In this document: positions 26,938-36,517 of the stretch, piece by piece | Numbering within the stretch: the first letter of the stretch is position 1 | How the letters are laid out: each line of letters begins with the position of its first letter | NCBI RefSeq assembly: GCF_035474595.1 | Contig: NZ_DATIND010000119.1 | Span: 1 to 47,623, forward strand | DNA length: 47,623 nt | Reading direction: 5' to 3' | Source: Longimicrobium sp. | GTDB taxonomy: Bacteria; Gemmatimonadota; Gemmatimonadetes; Longimicrobiales; Longimicrobiaceae | Made by a program: the position numbers and the translations under genes | The notes under the pieces: generated by a model | What the model was told of the DNA's origin: nothing | The model's input: the letters and a program-made list of their open reading frames with translations, nothing else | Database searches by the model: none

Positions 26938-27543
26938 ATGGCGCTCACCAAGAAGCAGCGGCAGATCCTGGACTACGTCGAGAGCTTCGTGGACAGCTAC
27001 GGCTACTCGCCCAGCTACGAGGAGATCGCGAACGCGTTCAACTACTCGTCGCTGGCGACGGTCCACGAGCATCTCACAAATCTGGAGACGAAGGGCTTTC
27101 TCCGGAAGAACTACAACAAGAGCCGCTCGCTGGAGGTGGTGCGTACCGACCCCAACTCGCTCGCGCTGGAGATCCCCCTGCTGGGCACGGTCGCGGCCGG
27201 CCTGCCGCTGGAGGTGTACCCCGAGCAGGAGACCGTCGCGGTGCCGCACGACATGGTTCGCCGGGGGAACAACTACGTGCTGCGCGTGAAGGGCGAGTCG
27301 ATGATCGACGAGCAGATCCGCGACGGCGACTACATCATCGTGAACTCGCGCCAGACCGCCGACAACGGCGAGATGGTGGTGGCCCTGGTGGACGGCGAGG
27401 CGGCGACGGTGAAGAAGTTCTACCGCGAGGGCGCCGGCCGGGTGCGCCTGCAGCCCGCGAACCCGACCATGCAGCCGATGTACTATCCGGCCGAGCGCGT
27501 GCAGATCCAGGGGATCGTGGTCGGCGTGATTCGGAAATACTGA
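26938..27543 (+). CDS. lexA: LexA SOS repressor
   Basis: 201 residues from ATG 26938, preceded by GGAGA. Winged HTH: MALTKKQRQILDYVESFV, GYSPSYEEIANAFNYSSLAT and VHEHLTNLETKGFLRK. The autocleavage site is A87-G88 in GTVAAGLPLE. Catalytic Ser121 lies in VKGESMIDE and Lys159 in AATVKKFYRE. It represses SOS genes and is inactivated by RecA-stimulated self-cleavage. The recognition helix region (FNYSSLATVHEHL) differs from the E. coli form, which fits the unusual operators seen just upstream. Monocistronic; a repeat-built terminator follows. Confidence 0.97.
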   Translation: MALTKKQRQILDYVESFVDSYGYSPSYEEIANAFNYSSLATVHEHLTNLETKGFLRKNYNKSRSLEVVRTDPNSLALEIPLLGTVAAGLPLEVYPEQETVAVPHDMVRRGNNYVLRVKGESMIDEQIRDGDYIIVNSRQTADNGEMVVALVDGEAATVKKFYREGAGRVRLQPANPTMQPMYYPAERVQIQGIVVGVIRKY

Positions 27544-27547
27544 AAAG

Positions 27548-27631
27548 AAGTCCTGAGTCCTGAGTCCCAAGTCCTGAGTGGGACCAGCGAGGTGAAACCT
27601 GGGACTTGGCACTTGGGACTTAGGACTTTTT
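27548..27631 (+). terminator. Terminator of lexA made from 7-bp-phased repeats
   Basis: Tandem AGTCCTG-type units (27548-27574) pair with GGACTTGGCACTTGGGACTT and following bases (27602-27627), and TTTTT ends the stem. It begins four bases after the lexA stop. Confidence 0.65.
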
Positions 27632-27740
27632 GAAGCCGATGCCGCGAATCCGCCGCACCTTCCGCCAGCGCCACGCCCGCGTGCGGCGCATGGGCGTGCT
27701 GGCGCGGGGCGGACAACCGAATCACCCCAGGAGGCGTGCG

Positions 27741-27875
27741 ATGGTGAAGGACGAGCCGGTGCCGTTCGTGATCGGGCGCATCTCGAAGTCCGACCGGCGG
27801 ATGGTGGTGCTGGAGCCCGCCACGCCGTCGCCCATCCCGGGGCCGTGGGATCTGCGCGCGGTGTTCGGGCTGTAG
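27741..27875 (+). CDS. Small protein, 44 residues, unknown function
   Basis: ATG 27741 follows AGGAGG at a spacing of six, the clearest ribosome-binding site in the window. It reads MVKDEPVPFVIGRISKSDRR, then MVVLEPATPSPIPGPWDLRA and ending VFGL. The frame is open upstream to 27639, but that part is Arg-rich and non-protein-like. No family is recognised. A hairpin with a T-run follows 23 nt after the stop, consistent with a separate small transcription unit. Confidence 0.55.
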   Translation: MVKDEPVPFVIGRISKSDRRMVVLEPATPSPIPGPWDLRAVFGL

Positions 27876-27897
27876 ATACGGAAGTGCGTGAGTGCGG

Positions 27898-27936
27898 AAG
27901 TGCGTGAGTGCGTTTGGCGCTCACGCACTTTTTGTT
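27898..27936 (+). terminator. Terminator after the 44-residue gene
   Basis: AAGTGCGTGAG (27898-27908) pairs with CTCACGCACTT (27920-27930), followed by TTTG and TTTG. It uses the intergenic AGTGCGTG tandem unit also found near 34.9, 37.8 and 47.6 kb. Confidence 0.7.
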
Positions 27937-27965
27937 TGCGAGGGGATCAGAAGGGTTCGTGCAGG

Positions 27966-28006
27966 GCAGCAGGGGTAGCAGAGAACTCCTCCGCTACCCC
28001 TGCTGC
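27966..28006. repeat. 14-bp perfect stem-loop
   Basis: GCAGCAGGGGTAGC (27966-27979) pairs exactly with 27993-28006. A related palindrome lies after the protease gene (29829-29867). The remaining gap to 28276 holds the promoter at 28069. Confidence 0.75.
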
Positions 28007-28068
28007 TCCATGGGAGACTCGTTTTTTCCGGTGAATACCTTTTGACGAAAGATTTACGAAGAAAACGC

Positions 28069-28097
28069 TTGCGCGGCCAAGAACGCTTTTTTACAAT
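28069..28097 (+). promoter_or_regulatory. Sigma-70-type promoter for the protease lipoprotein
   Basis: TTGCGC (28069), 17 bp, TACAAT (28092), in the most AT-rich patch of the gap. The predicted leader is about 170 nt. The -35 is the same hexamer as at lexA. Confidence 0.55.
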
Positions 28098-28276
28098 CGA
28101 ACGCACCTTAATGCGCCGCGGATTTCCGGGACGGCAGGCCTCGCGAGGAGCGGTTCGGAACCTGACGAAGCGTCCGGGGACGGCACTTCCGCCGTTCCCG
28201 CCCGGCTCCCGTGGCGCCGCTCCGGGACGGGGCCGGGCATCGTGATCCACCCGGAGGTACAAGGGAGGAGGCGAGT

Positions 28277-29800
28277 ATGCTCAGGCGCAGCAGGCACATC
28301 TTTGCAGCCGTCACGTTCGCCATCGGGTTGGCGGCCTGCTCCGACACCACCACCGCGCCCACCGCGCCGCCGGCCGGGGCGCGGGCAGGGCAGAGCGCGG
28401 CGGCCATGCGCGCGGGCCAGGTGATCCCCGACCAGTACGTGGTGGTGTTCAAGGCCGAGGCGCGCGACGTTCCCGGGCTGGCGAAGCGGCTGGCGGCCGC
28501 GCACGGCGGCAGCGTGCAGCACGTGTACCAGCACGCCATCAAGGGTTTCTCGGCAAAGCTTTCGGCCGCTGCGGCCGAGGCGCTGCGCCACGACCCCAAC
28601 GTGGCGTACGTGGAGCAGGACCAGCGCGTGGGCGTGGTGCAGGTCTCGAGCTGGGGGCTGGACCGCGTGGACCAGCGCGACCTTCCCCTGAACGGGAGCT
28701 ACACCTGGGCCGCCACCGGCGCGGGCGTGACCGCGTACGTGATCGACACGGGAATCGAGACCTCGCACTGGGACTTCGGCGGCCGCGCGTACGTGGGGTA
28801 CGACGCGCTGGGCGGCAGCGGGCAGGACTGCAACGGGCACGGAACGCACGTGTCGGGCACCATCGGCGGCTCGTACTACGGCGTGGCGAAGGGCGTGACC
28901 CTGGTGGCCGTGCGCGTGCTGGACTGCGGCGGCTCGGGCACCTGGAGCGGCGTGATCGCGGGGATCGACTGGGTGCGCTACTACCACGCGACGCCCGCCG
29001 TGGCAAACCTGTCGCTGGGCGGCGGGGCCATGCAGGCCGTGGACGACGCCATCCAGAACCTGGTCTCCTCGGGCGTGACCGTTGCCGTGGCGGCGGGGAA
29101 CTGGGGCGACAACGCCTGCTACTACTCGCCGGCGCGCGCACCCGCGGCGCTGACGGTGGGCGCCACCAACTCCTACGACCAGCAGTCGTACTTCAGCAAC
29201 TACGGGAGCTGCGTGGACCTGTACGCGCCGGGCGAGGGGATCACCTCGGCATGGCTGTACGGGGGAACCAACACCATCGACGGCACCTCGATGGCCTCGC
29301 CGCACGTGGCGGGCGCGGCCGCGCTGTACCTGCAGGGCGACCCGTATGCGTCGCCGTACACGGTGGGAAGCGTGATCCTGTCGAACGCCACCACCTACCG
29401 CCTGTCGTACCTGGGCGCGGGGTCGCCCAACGCGCTGCTGTACACGCTCTTCGGCAGCACGCCGCCCCCGCCGCCGCCTCCCCCGCCGCCGCCGTCCAGC
29501 CTGTCGGTGAGCGTGGACGGGCCGACCGAGCTGTACGACGCGGGGACCTACACCTGGTACGCGTACCCCTCCGGGGGCGACGGCACGTACACCTACCAGT
29601 GGCAGTACCGGACGGAGACGAGCAGCGTCTGGAGCAACGTGGGCACCGCCAGTTCGTACAGCCGGTTCGTGGGCGCGAAGGCGGGCTCGTTCTACCTCCG
29701 CGTGACGGTGTCGTCCGCCGGGACCAGCGTGACGTCGCCGGAGTACTATGTGTACAAGGAGCCGGCGGTGGTCGGGTGCTACATGTACGCCTGCCCGTAA
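28277..29800 (+). CDS. Subtilisin-like (S8) protease lipoprotein with C-terminal Ig-like domain
   Basis: 507 residues from ATG 28277, preceded by GGGAGGAG. A lipoprotein signal with IGLAAC (Cys 21) suggests anchoring outside the inner membrane. Residues ~50-118 are an I9 inhibitor propeptide ([27 protein letters not shown]). The catalytic domain has Asp157 (VIDTGIE), His188 ([10 protein letters not shown]), oxyanion Asn275 (AAGNWGD) and Ser338 ([15 protein letters not shown]), all intact. Cys pairs around 185/216 and 281/312 suggest disulfides. A polyproline linker near residue 396 leads to a beta-sandwich of ~95 residues ([20 protein letters not shown]) resembling Ig-like modules. It is proteinase-K-like and monocistronic, with its own promoter and a strong terminator. 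Substrate unknown. Confidence 0.93.
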   Translation: MLRRSRHIFAAVTFAIGLAACSDTTTAPTAPPAGARAGQSAAAMRAGQVIPDQYVVVFKAEARDVPGLAKRLAAAHGGSVQHVYQHAIKGFSAKLSAAAAEALRHDPNVAYVEQDQRVGVVQVSSWGLDRVDQRDLPLNGSYTWAATGAGVTAYVIDTGIETSHWDFGGRAYVGYDALGGSGQDCNGHGTHVSGTIGGSYYGVAKGVTLVAVRVLDCGGSGTWSGVIAGIDWVRYYHATPAVANLSLGGGAMQAVDDAIQNLVSSGVTVAVAAGNWGDNACYYSPARAPAALTVGATNSYDQQSYFSNYGSCVDLYAPGEGITSAWLYGGTNTIDGTSMASPHVAGAAALYLQGDPYASPYTVGSVILSNATTYRLSYLGAGSPNALLYTLFGSTPPPPPPPPPPPSSLSVSVDGPTELYDAGTYTWYAYPSGGDGTYTYQWQYRTETSSVWSNVGTASSYSRFVGAKAGSFYLRVTVSSAGTSVTSPEYYVYKEPAVVGCYMYACP

Positions 29801-29828
29801 CGGCCGGCGGGGCGTGATCCCACGCCTG

Positions 29829-29867
29829 GAAGCAGGGCAGCGGAGGAGTCCTCCGCTGCCCTGCTTC
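29829..29867 (+). terminator. 39-bp near-perfect palindrome after the protease gene
   Basis: A 19-bp arm (29829-29847) and its exact complement (29849-29867) are joined by a single base. The core reads GCAGCGGAGGA-G-TCCTCCGCTGC. There is no T-run, so it may end transcripts by structure or block 3' decay. Confidence 0.7.
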
Positions 29868-30094
29868 TCCGCTCGCGGTCATATCCATTCCTCCGGGACG
29901 ATGGTGCCGCGGGCGTGCCCGGGCGTGCAGGATCGCGCCCGATCGTGCATGCGCGGCGCGGGGGCGGCGATGCGGAGCTGGCGGCTAAACCTCCATCCCC
30001 CAAGCACTTGCCGGATCTGGCGAGGTGGCCGGGAGCTTGCCTTTGGGCGCGGGAGCGATTTCGTGGTCCCATCCCCCTCCCCGAGGCTCCCGCC

Positions 30095-32107
30095 ATGTAC
30101 CGTCCCGAAGCTCCCACGCGGCCGCGGCCGTCCGACCTGCCGGCCGGCTACCAGCCGCGGGTGGTGGTGAAGTTCCGCGACAGCGACCCCTCTCCCGCCC
30201 TGGTGGCCAGCCTGGCGGCCACGGGCACCCCGTCGACCCCGCCGCCGCAGCAGGCCGACGCGCTGCGCCACCGCTTCCCCGGCGCGACCGTGGAGCGATT
30301 GTTCGCGTCCACCACGCCGGCGCGGCTGCAGTCGCTGGTGCGCGAGGCGCGGCGCGCGGAATCGGCCAGCGCGCGGCGGGTTCCCGACCTCCAGAGCTTC
30401 TACACGATGCGGCTGGCGCCCGGCTCGCGCCCCGACGAGGCCATCGGCGCGGCCGCGAACATTCCCGGCGTGGAGCGCGCCTACCTGCAGGGCGCGCCCA
30501 CCCCGCCCCCGCTGCACCCCGACGACGACCCGCGCGCCGCCAACCAGGGGTACCTGGCCGCCGCCCCGCGCGGGATCGACGCGCGCTTCGCGTGGACGGT
30601 GCGCGGCGGCGACGGGCAGGGGGTGAACTTCGTGGACCTGGAGCAGGGGTGGACGCTGAACCACGAAGACCTGTCGGCGGCCGGGATCACCCTCGTCTCC
30701 GGCGTGAACTCGGCGTACTTCGGGCACGGCACGGCGGTGCTGGGCGAGATCCTGGCGCAGGACAACACCCGCGGCTGCATCGGCATCACCCCCATGGCCC
30801 GCGCGCGGGTGGTGTCGCAGAAGCGCAGCGCCACCAACTACAGCACCTCCGACGCCATCATCAGCGCCGTGGTGAACATGCGCGCGGGCGACATCCTCCT
30901 GCTCGAGGCGCAGACCACGCTCGGCGGCAGCACCTTCCTCCCGGTGGAGGTCGACATCGACGTGTGGGCGGCCATCTTCATCGCCACCGTGTTCGGGATC
31001 ACGGTGATCGAGGCGGGGGGAAACGGCGGGAACGACCTGGACGCGTTCCGGCACCCGACCGACGGCTTCATCTTCAAGCCCGGGCACGCCGACTACCGCG
31101 ACTCGGGGGCGATCATGGTGGGCGCGGCCACCTCCGCCGCGCCGCACGACCGGATGTCGTTCTCCAACTACGGCGCCCGGGTGAACTGCTACGCGTGGGG
31201 GCAGAACATCGACACCACGGGCGACGGGTGGACGGGGAACCTGACCACCACCTACACGCCGTCGTTCAGCGGCACCTCGGGGGCCAGCCCCATCGTGACC
31301 GGCGCGGCCATCTCGGTGCAGGGGATGGTGAAGGCGAAGACGGGGCACCCGTGGACCCCGGCGAAGATGCGCGCCGTCCTCTCCAACCCGTCCACCAACA
31401 CGCGCTCGCACAACCCGGCGACCGACAGGATCGGGGTGATGCCGGACCTGCGCGCGATCGTGGCGGCCGAGTCGCTGGCGCCGCCGGTGGGCGACTTCCC
31501 CATGCCGCGCGGCGACACGCGGATCGCGGCGCTGGTGGACGCGGGGCACGGCGGGGTGGAGGAGGAAGAGCCGGCGTACGCGGGCGTCTACGGCAGCCCG
31601 TACGGCGGCGCTTCCGTCGAGAAGGACATCAACCTGGGGATCGCGCGGCGGGTGCGGGCGCACCTGGGCGCGGGCGCCGCGCTCACCCGCGACGGCGACT
31701 ACGGCGTGCCGCTGGGCGCGCGGGCGCGGCAGGCGCGCGAGGCGGCGGCGCCGGTGTTCGTGTCCATCCACGCCAACACCGGGCGCGCGGACCGGCCGGG
31801 GCCCGAGGTGTGGGTGTACGGCGGCCCCGAGGGCGCGGCGGACCCGGCGTCGCGGCGGCTGGCGCAGCGCATCTCCGGCGAGCTGGCGCGGGTGGACGGC
31901 GCGCCGGTGCCGGTGCGCGCGGGCGACCTGGCGCTGCTGCGCCCCGGCGTGCAGGGCGCGGGGACGGCGGCGTGCCTGGTCGAGGCCGGCTCGCTCGCGC
32001 ACCCGGCCGGCGCGGCGCGGCTGCACGATGCCGGCGCGCAGGACGCCATCGGCGCCGCGGTCGCCCGCGGCGTGTCCGGCTACCTGGGCGAATCCGGCCA
32101 CTGGTAG
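30095..32107 (+). CDS. Fusion of S8-like protease and N-acetylmuramoyl-L-alanine amidase
   Basis: 670 residues from ATG 30095. Residues ~20-135 look like a divergent propeptide. Residues ~150-455 are a subtilase: Asp181 (NFVDLEQGW), His211 (FGHGTAVLGEIL), Asn310 (EAGGNGGN), Ser395 (FSGTSGASPIVTGAAI). Residues ~475-665 are an Amidase_3 zinc amidase: His485 (ALVDAGHGG), Glu509 (SVEKDINLGIARRV), His559 (VSIHANTG) and Glu630 (CLVEAGSLAHP). All key residues of both halves are present. The predicted pair of activities is cutting proteins and removing stem peptides from glycan strands. There is no signal peptide, so release would need another route, or action inside or by lysis. Neighbour of another S8 protease gene, but the two are not close homologues. 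Confidence 0.9.
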   Translation: MYRPEAPTRPRPSDLPAGYQPRVVVKFRDSDPSPALVASLAATGTPSTPPPQQADALRHRFPGATVERLFASTTPARLQSLVREARRAESASARRVPDLQSFYTMRLAPGSRPDEAIGAAANIPGVERAYLQGAPTPPPLHPDDDPRAANQGYLAAAPRGIDARFAWTVRGGDGQGVNFVDLEQGWTLNHEDLSAAGITLVSGVNSAYFGHGTAVLGEILAQDNTRGCIGITPMARARVVSQKRSATNYSTSDAIISAVVNMRAGDILLLEAQTTLGGSTFLPVEVDIDVWAAIFIATVFGITVIEAGGNGGNDLDAFRHPTDGFIFKPGHADYRDSGAIMVGAATSAAPHDRMSFSNYGARVNCYAWGQNIDTTGDGWTGNLTTTYTPSFSGTSGASPIVTGAAISVQGMVKAKTGHPWTPAKMRAVLSNPSTNTRSHNPATDRIGVMPDLRAIVAAESLAPPVGDFPMPRGDTRIAALVDAGHGGVEEEEPAYAGVYGSPYGGASVEKDINLGIARRVRAHLGAGAALTRDGDYGVPLGARARQAREAAAPVFVSIHANTGRADRPGPEVWVYGGPEGAADPASRRLAQRISGELARVDGAPVPVRAGDLALLRPGVQGAGTAACLVEAGSLAHPAGAARLHDAGAQDAIGAAVARGVSGYLGESGHW

Positions 32108-32139
32108 GAGGCGCGGCCGGGAGATGATGCAGCGGAGGC

Positions 32140-32182
32140 GCGGAGACGCGGAGAGTTTCGGTGCGATCCGCCGCGTCTCCGC
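32140..32182. repeat. 12-bp stem-loop of the GGAGACGCGG type
   Basis: GCGGAGACGCGG (32140-32151) pairs exactly with CCGCGTCTCCGC (32171-32182). It lies between convergent genes and could terminate either. A relative lies at about 19745-19825, between trpA and the chemoreceptor-like gene. Confidence 0.7.
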
Positions 32183-32200
32183 TTGATGTTTAGATCGGCA

Positions 32201-33139
32201 TCACCTGGCCGCGTGTTCGTACAGGGCGTCGGCGAGGCGTTCGATCAGGGCGCGGTGCGCGAGCCGGGACCGCCACTCCGCGGGAATCGCATCCACGCCG
32301 TAGAAGGCGCCGGCGAGCTGGCCGTAGATGGCGGCGGTGGTGTCGGCGTCGTTGCCCAGGTTCGTGGCGCGCAGGCATCCCTCGCGGAACGAATCCGTCG
32401 TCGCGAAGGCCCAGAGCGCCGCCTCCATCGAACGCACCACGTAGCCCGAGCCGACGATCTCCGGCGGCGCCTTGACGCGGAACGAGCCGCGCGCCACCTC
32501 CTCGATCTCCGGGCAGAGCGGGCGCGCGCTCCAGCCGCCCGGCACCGGCGAGTACATCTCCCCCAGCAGCTCGTCCTTTCCCGCGCCGGCCACGGCGCCC
32601 ACCAGCAGCCCGCCGAAGTACCGGCAGGCGTCCACCGCCGCGCGCGCCCCGTGCGTCGTCCGCGAGCTGTCGCCCGAGCGCTCGATGGCCTCCGCGGGGT
32701 CCGCCGCGAAGAAGAGCGGCACCGGCGCGAGCCGCATCAGCGAGCCGTTCCCCGCCGTCTTCGGATCGGTGGAGCCGCACCACGGCTCGCCGCTCGCCGC
32801 GAACCGATCCAGCGCGCCGCGCACCGTGATGCCGATGTCGAAGCAGGCGCCGGTGCTGCTCAGGTATCCCTCGCGGTACCAGCGGAGGTAGCGTGCGAGC
32901 TGGTCGCGCGGATCGAACGCCTGCCGCTCCACCAGGCTCTCCGCCAGGCACAGCGCCATCGAGGTGTCGTCCGTCCACTCGCCCGGCCGGAGATCAAAGG
33001 GGCCGCCGCCGGTCATGTCCTCGACCGGCGGGAAGGTGCCGGGCGGACTGAACTCGACCGTCGTCCCCACCGCATCTCCCGCCGCCAGGCCGATCAGGCT
33101 GCCGCGATACCGGTCACGCGCGTTCATCGCATCTCCCAC
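32201..33139 (-). CDS. ADP-ribosylglycohydrolase family protein
   Basis: 312 residues from ATG 33139, or 308 from the ATG at 33127. Members remove ADP-ribose from proteins or small molecules using two Mg ions. [20 protein letters not shown] opens the all-helical fold. [18 protein letters not shown] carries the first metal-binding Thr-Asp-Asp, and [14 protein letters not shown] and [13 protein letters not shown] follow. [20 protein letters not shown] carries the second Asp pair. The family includes ARH enzymes, DraG and crystallin-J1-like proteins. No ADP-ribosyltransferase or dinitrogenase gene is nearby, so the target is unknown. Convergent with the protease/amidase fusion and divergent from the aldehyde dehydrogenase. 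Confidence 0.92.
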   Translation of the reverse strand: MGDAMNARDRYRGSLIGLAAGDAVGTTVEFSPPGTFPPVEDMTGGGPFDLRPGEWTDDTSMALCLAESLVERQAFDPRDQLARYLRWYREGYLSSTGACFDIGITVRGALDRFAASGEPWCGSTDPKTAGNGSLMRLAPVPLFFAADPAEAIERSGDSSRTTHGARAAVDACRYFGGLLVGAVAGAGKDELLGEMYSPVPGGWSARPLCPEIEEVARGSFRVKAPPEIVGSGYVVRSMEAALWAFATTDSFREGCLRATNLGNDADTTAAIYGQLAGAFYGVDAIPAEWRSRLAHRALIERLADALYEHAAR

Positions 33140-33355
33140 CGCATCTCCAGAAGTTCGGGACCGGGAGAAGATGGAGGACGCCGCGCGCGTTCACCACCCG
33201 CGCCCCGATCCGCAGAGAAATCGACATCTCCCGTGCAGAAATCGTCGTCATTCGCTCACGGATGTGCGCGGCGACTCGCGCCCCCTTCCCCGTCCTTGTA
33301 GATTGCGCGCCTTTCCCGACCCCGTCCTGCAACCCTCTAAAACGCGCACGGAGCG

Positions 33356-34855
33356 ATGGCCGATACGTTCAAGAACTTCATCGGCGGCGAGTGGGTGGAG
33401 CCGTCTACCGGGCAGTACTTCGAGAACCGCAACCCCGCGCGCCAGAGCGACCTGATTGGGATGTGGCCGCGCTCCGGCAAGGAAGACGTGGACCGCGCCG
33501 CGAAGGCCGCGAAAGCCGCGTTCGACGGCTGGCGCCTGACCCCCGCGCCCGAGCGCGGCGCGATCCTGAAGACCGTGGGCGACCTGCTGGTGGAGCGCAA
33601 GGACGACATCGCCCGCGCCGCCACCCGCGAGATGGGCAAGGTGTGGGCGGAAACCAAGGGCGACGTGCAGGAGGGGATCGACACCGCCTACTACGCCGCC
33701 ACGTACGGCCGCCAGCTCTTCGGCCGCACGGTGCCCAGCGAGCTGCGCAGCAAGTGGGCGATGAGCGTGCGCCGGCCCATCGGCGTGGCGGGGCTCATCA
33801 CCCCCTTCAACTTCCCGCTCGCCATCCCCACCTGGAAGATGTTCCCGGCGCTGCTCTGCGGAAACAGCGTGGTCATCAAGCCGGGCGAGGACGTGCCGCA
33901 CACCGTGAGCCTTCTCGTCGAGATCCTGGAAGAGGCGGGGATCCCCAAGGGCGTGGTGAACCTGGTGCACGGCTACGGCGCCGAGGTGGGCGAGCACATC
34001 GTCCGCCACCCCGACATCCCGGTGATCTCGTTCACGGGGTCGACCGAGACGGGGAAGACCATCGGCCGCACCTGCGGCGAGATGCACAAGCGGCTGTCGC
34101 TGGAGATGGGCGGCAAGAACGCGCAGATCGTGATGGCCGACGCCGACATGGACCTGGCGCTGAACGGCGTGCTGTGGGGCGCGTTCGGCACCACCGGCCA
34201 GCGCTGCACCGCCACCAGCCGCCTCCTGCTGCAGGACGAGATCCACGACGAGTTCGTGGAGCGCCTGAGCGAGGGCGCGCGCAAGCTGAAGCTGGGCTAC
34301 GGCAACGACGACGGCGTGGAGGTGGGCCCGCTGATCAACGCCCGCGCGCTGGAGAAGGTGCAGAAGTACGTGGAGATCGGGAAGCAGGAGGGCACCTGCG
34401 TCCTGGGCGGCGAGCGTGCCACGGGCGACGGGCTGGACGACGGCTTCTTCTTCCAGCCGACCATCTTCACCGATATCCAGGCGGGGTCGCGGATGGCCAC
34501 CGAGGAGATCTTCGGGCCGGTGCTGTCGGTGATCCGCTTCAAGGACGCCGACGAGGCGTTCCGCATCAACAACGAGGTGAAGTACGGCCTGAGCAGCTCG
34601 CTGTACACGCGCGACGTGAACCTGTCGTTCCGCGCGTTCCAGGACCTGGACAACGGCATCACCTACGTGAACGCGCCCACCATCGGCGCCGAGGCGCACC
34701 TCCCCTTCGGCGGCGTGAAGCAGACCGGCAACGGCCACCGCGAGGGCGGCTGGGAAGTGTACGAGTTCTACTCGGAGACCAAGGTCTGCTACGTGGACTA
34801 CAGCGGAAAGCTGCAGCGCGCGCAGATCGACAACTACGAGGCGTCGCCGTACTGA
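33356..34855 (+). CDS. NAD(P)-dependent aldehyde dehydrogenase
   Basis: 499 residues from ATG 33356. FNFPLAIPTWKMFPALLCGN and VVIKPGE bind the cofactor, and SFTGSTETGKTIG is the Rossmann loop. LEMGGKNAQIVMADADMDLA carries the general-base Glu (near 250), and FGTTGQRCTATSRLLLQDEI the catalytic Cys (near 284). EEIFGPVLSVIRF and LPFGGVKQTGNGHREGG close the fold. The length fits the ~500-residue ALDH family. The best resemblance is to semialdehyde dehydrogenases of the alpha-aminoadipate/GabD type, but the substrate cannot be fixed. Monocistronic; a hairpin of AGTGCGTGAG units (34929-34962) may end it. Confidence 0.93.
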   Translation: MADTFKNFIGGEWVEPSTGQYFENRNPARQSDLIGMWPRSGKEDVDRAAKAAKAAFDGWRLTPAPERGAILKTVGDLLVERKDDIARAATREMGKVWAETKGDVQEGIDTAYYAATYGRQLFGRTVPSELRSKWAMSVRRPIGVAGLITPFNFPLAIPTWKMFPALLCGNSVVIKPGEDVPHTVSLLVEILEEAGIPKGVVNLVHGYGAEVGEHIVRHPDIPVISFTGSTETGKTIGRTCGEMHKRLSLEMGGKNAQIVMADADMDLALNGVLWGAFGTTGQRCTATSRLLLQDEIHDEFVERLSEGARKLKLGYGNDDGVEVGPLINARALEKVQKYVEIGKQEGTCVLGGERATGDGLDDGFFFQPTIFTDIQAGSRMATEEIFGPVLSVIRFKDADEAFRINNEVKYGLSSSLYTRDVNLSFRAFQDLDNGITYVNAPTIGAEAHLPFGGVKQTGNGHREGGWEVYEFYSETKVCYVDYSGKLQRAQIDNYEASPY

Positions 34856-35443
34856 TCTGGAGTGCGGAAGTACGAGAGTACGGAAGTACGAAACGGAAGT
34901 GCGTGAGTGCGTGAGTGCGTGAGTGCGGAAGTGCGTGAGTGCGTTGGCGCTCGCGCACTTTCGCGTTCATGCGCGGAGATGATGCCCTCTCGCCCCGGCA
35001 CACCCGGCCATCCCCCGCACGACCGGTCGCAGGCCACACCGATGCCCCACCCTCGCCCGGTACGGGAGAGGGCGAGCGCTCCAAGGCGCGGGGAGAGGGC
35101 CCGTCGGCGGGCACCGCGCTCGCCCCCGCACCTCAGCCGCGCGGCACAAGAATGCCTCGCCCATCCCGGCGCGTCCGCTCCCCCGCTACCGCAAACGCCG
35201 CCGCTCCATCATCTTTCACTCACGTGCCCCGACCGGCACCTCGCGGCTCATATCCCACCACTCGCCGCACGAGCCTTTGCGCGCAGGCTCGAGGCACTTA
35301 GCACTTGGCACTTGGCACTTAGGACTTAGGACTCAGGACTTCCCCTCCCTGTCCCGGAACGGGCGCTTCCCTTGCGTGTATCGCACCTGGGCGCTCGCAA
35401 ATCCGCGCACCGCAACGCTCTACACCCAACGCGCAGCCCACGG
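34856..35443. repeat. 588-nt intergenic block of several repeat families
   Basis: 34862-34965 holds tandem AGTGCGTG and AGTACGGA units that fold back on CTCGCGCACTT. 35041-35110 is an inverted third copy of the ~205-bp repeat (CCTCGCCCGGTACGGGAGAG). 35297-35341 is a CACTTGG/GACTTAG ladder with 7-bp period. No supportable gene lies here. Confidence 0.75.
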
Positions 35444-36265
35444 ATGGACGACCCGCAGACCGCCACGCCGGACGCCCCGGCCCCCGCGCCGGTGTACCCC
35501 GAGCGCCGCCTCCGCCTTTCGGCCGAGCGCGTGGACAGCGAGCGCCGCAAGACCGCCGACGAGTCGCGCGGGTCCATGTCCACCGGGCGGTGGATGTGGG
35601 AGTGGACCAAGGCCATCAGCACGGCCATCCTCCTCTTCCTGGTCATCCGCACCTTCGCCTTCGAGGCCTTCAAGATCCCCACGGGAAGCATGGAGGGCAC
35701 GCTGCTGGTGGGCGACTTCCTGCTGGTGAACAAGGCCGTGTACGGCGCCGAGATCCCCTACACGCACGCCCATCTCCCCAAATTCAGCGAGCCCCGGCGC
35801 GGCGACGTCATCGTGTTCCTGCCGCCGCACGACCCGCACAAGAACTACGTGAAGCGCATCGTGGGCGTTCCCGGCGACACGCTGGAGATGCGCGACAAGG
35901 TGCTGCTGCGCAACGGGCGCGCGCAGAGCGAGCCCTTCGCGCGCCACACCGACCCGCTCACCGACCCGCAGAGCGAGGAGATGCTCTGGCAGTACCGCTA
36001 CCTGGTGAACCCGCCGGCGCACTGGAGCGACTACCACCCCACGCGCGACACCTGGGGCCCCATCGTGGTGCCCGCCGGCAAGTACTTCGCACTGGGCGAC
36101 AACCGCGACAACTCCGAGGACTCGCGCTTCTGGGGCTTCGTGGACGCCGAGGCCATCAAGGGCCGGCCGATGTTCGTGTACTACTCGTTCCAGCACGACA
36201 TCACCCGCAACTTCGACTGGCTCACCGGGGTGCGCTGGGGCCGCATCGGTGAGCTGGTGCACTGA
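35444..36265 (+). CDS. lepB: Signal peptidase I
   Basis: 273 residues from ATG 35444. The first ~50 residues are a Pro-rich and charged cytoplasmic extension, then one membrane helix (STAILLFLVIRTFAFEAF, 59-76). Catalytic Ser82 lies in KIPTGSMEGTLLVGDF and Lys137 in NYVKRIVGVPGD. Box E GDNRDNSEDSRFWGFV is intact. It cleaves signal peptides of exported proteins, many of which are encoded in this window. Preceded by long repeat-rich DNA, followed by the sigma-factor gene 427 nt downstream with its own promoter. No clear promoter is seen for it. Confidence 0.96.
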   Translation: MDDPQTATPDAPAPAPVYPERRLRLSAERVDSERRKTADESRGSMSTGRWMWEWTKAISTAILLFLVIRTFAFEAFKIPTGSMEGTLLVGDFLLVNKAVYGAEIPYTHAHLPKFSEPRRGDVIVFLPPHDPHKNYVKRIVGVPGDTLEMRDKVLLRNGRAQSEPFARHTDPLTDPQSEEMLWQYRYLVNPPAHWSDYHPTRDTWGPIVVPAGKYFALGDNRDNSEDSRFWGFVDAEAIKGRPMFVYYSFQHDITRNFDWLTGVRWGRIGELVH

Positions 36266-36488
36266 GCCATCGCCCGCATCGTCCGTCCCCTTTCACCCGG
36301 CCTCCGCCCCGCGCGGCAGGCCGGGTGAATCGCTTCCGGGCACCGCTCCGCGCGGGTGGACGGAACACCCGGGGAAACACGCCGGCGGGAGGATGGGAGC
36401 CAAATCTTTCAATGACAGGCGGATAGCGAGTATCCGTCCACACGCCCGGCCGCTTCGGCGCGGTCCGGATAAAACATCCGGAGGGGGG

Positions 36489-36517
36489 TTGACACCCCGT
36501 GGGCGCCCTGTCATACT
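36489..36517 (+). promoter_or_regulatory. Strong sigma-70-type promoter for the sigma-factor gene
   Basis: TTGACA (36489-36494, full consensus), 17 bp, CATACT (36512-36517). The leader would be about 170 nt. The rest of the 427-nt gap 36266-36692 shows no gene; ATCCG-containing short repeats lie upstream of the -35. Confidence 0.65.
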
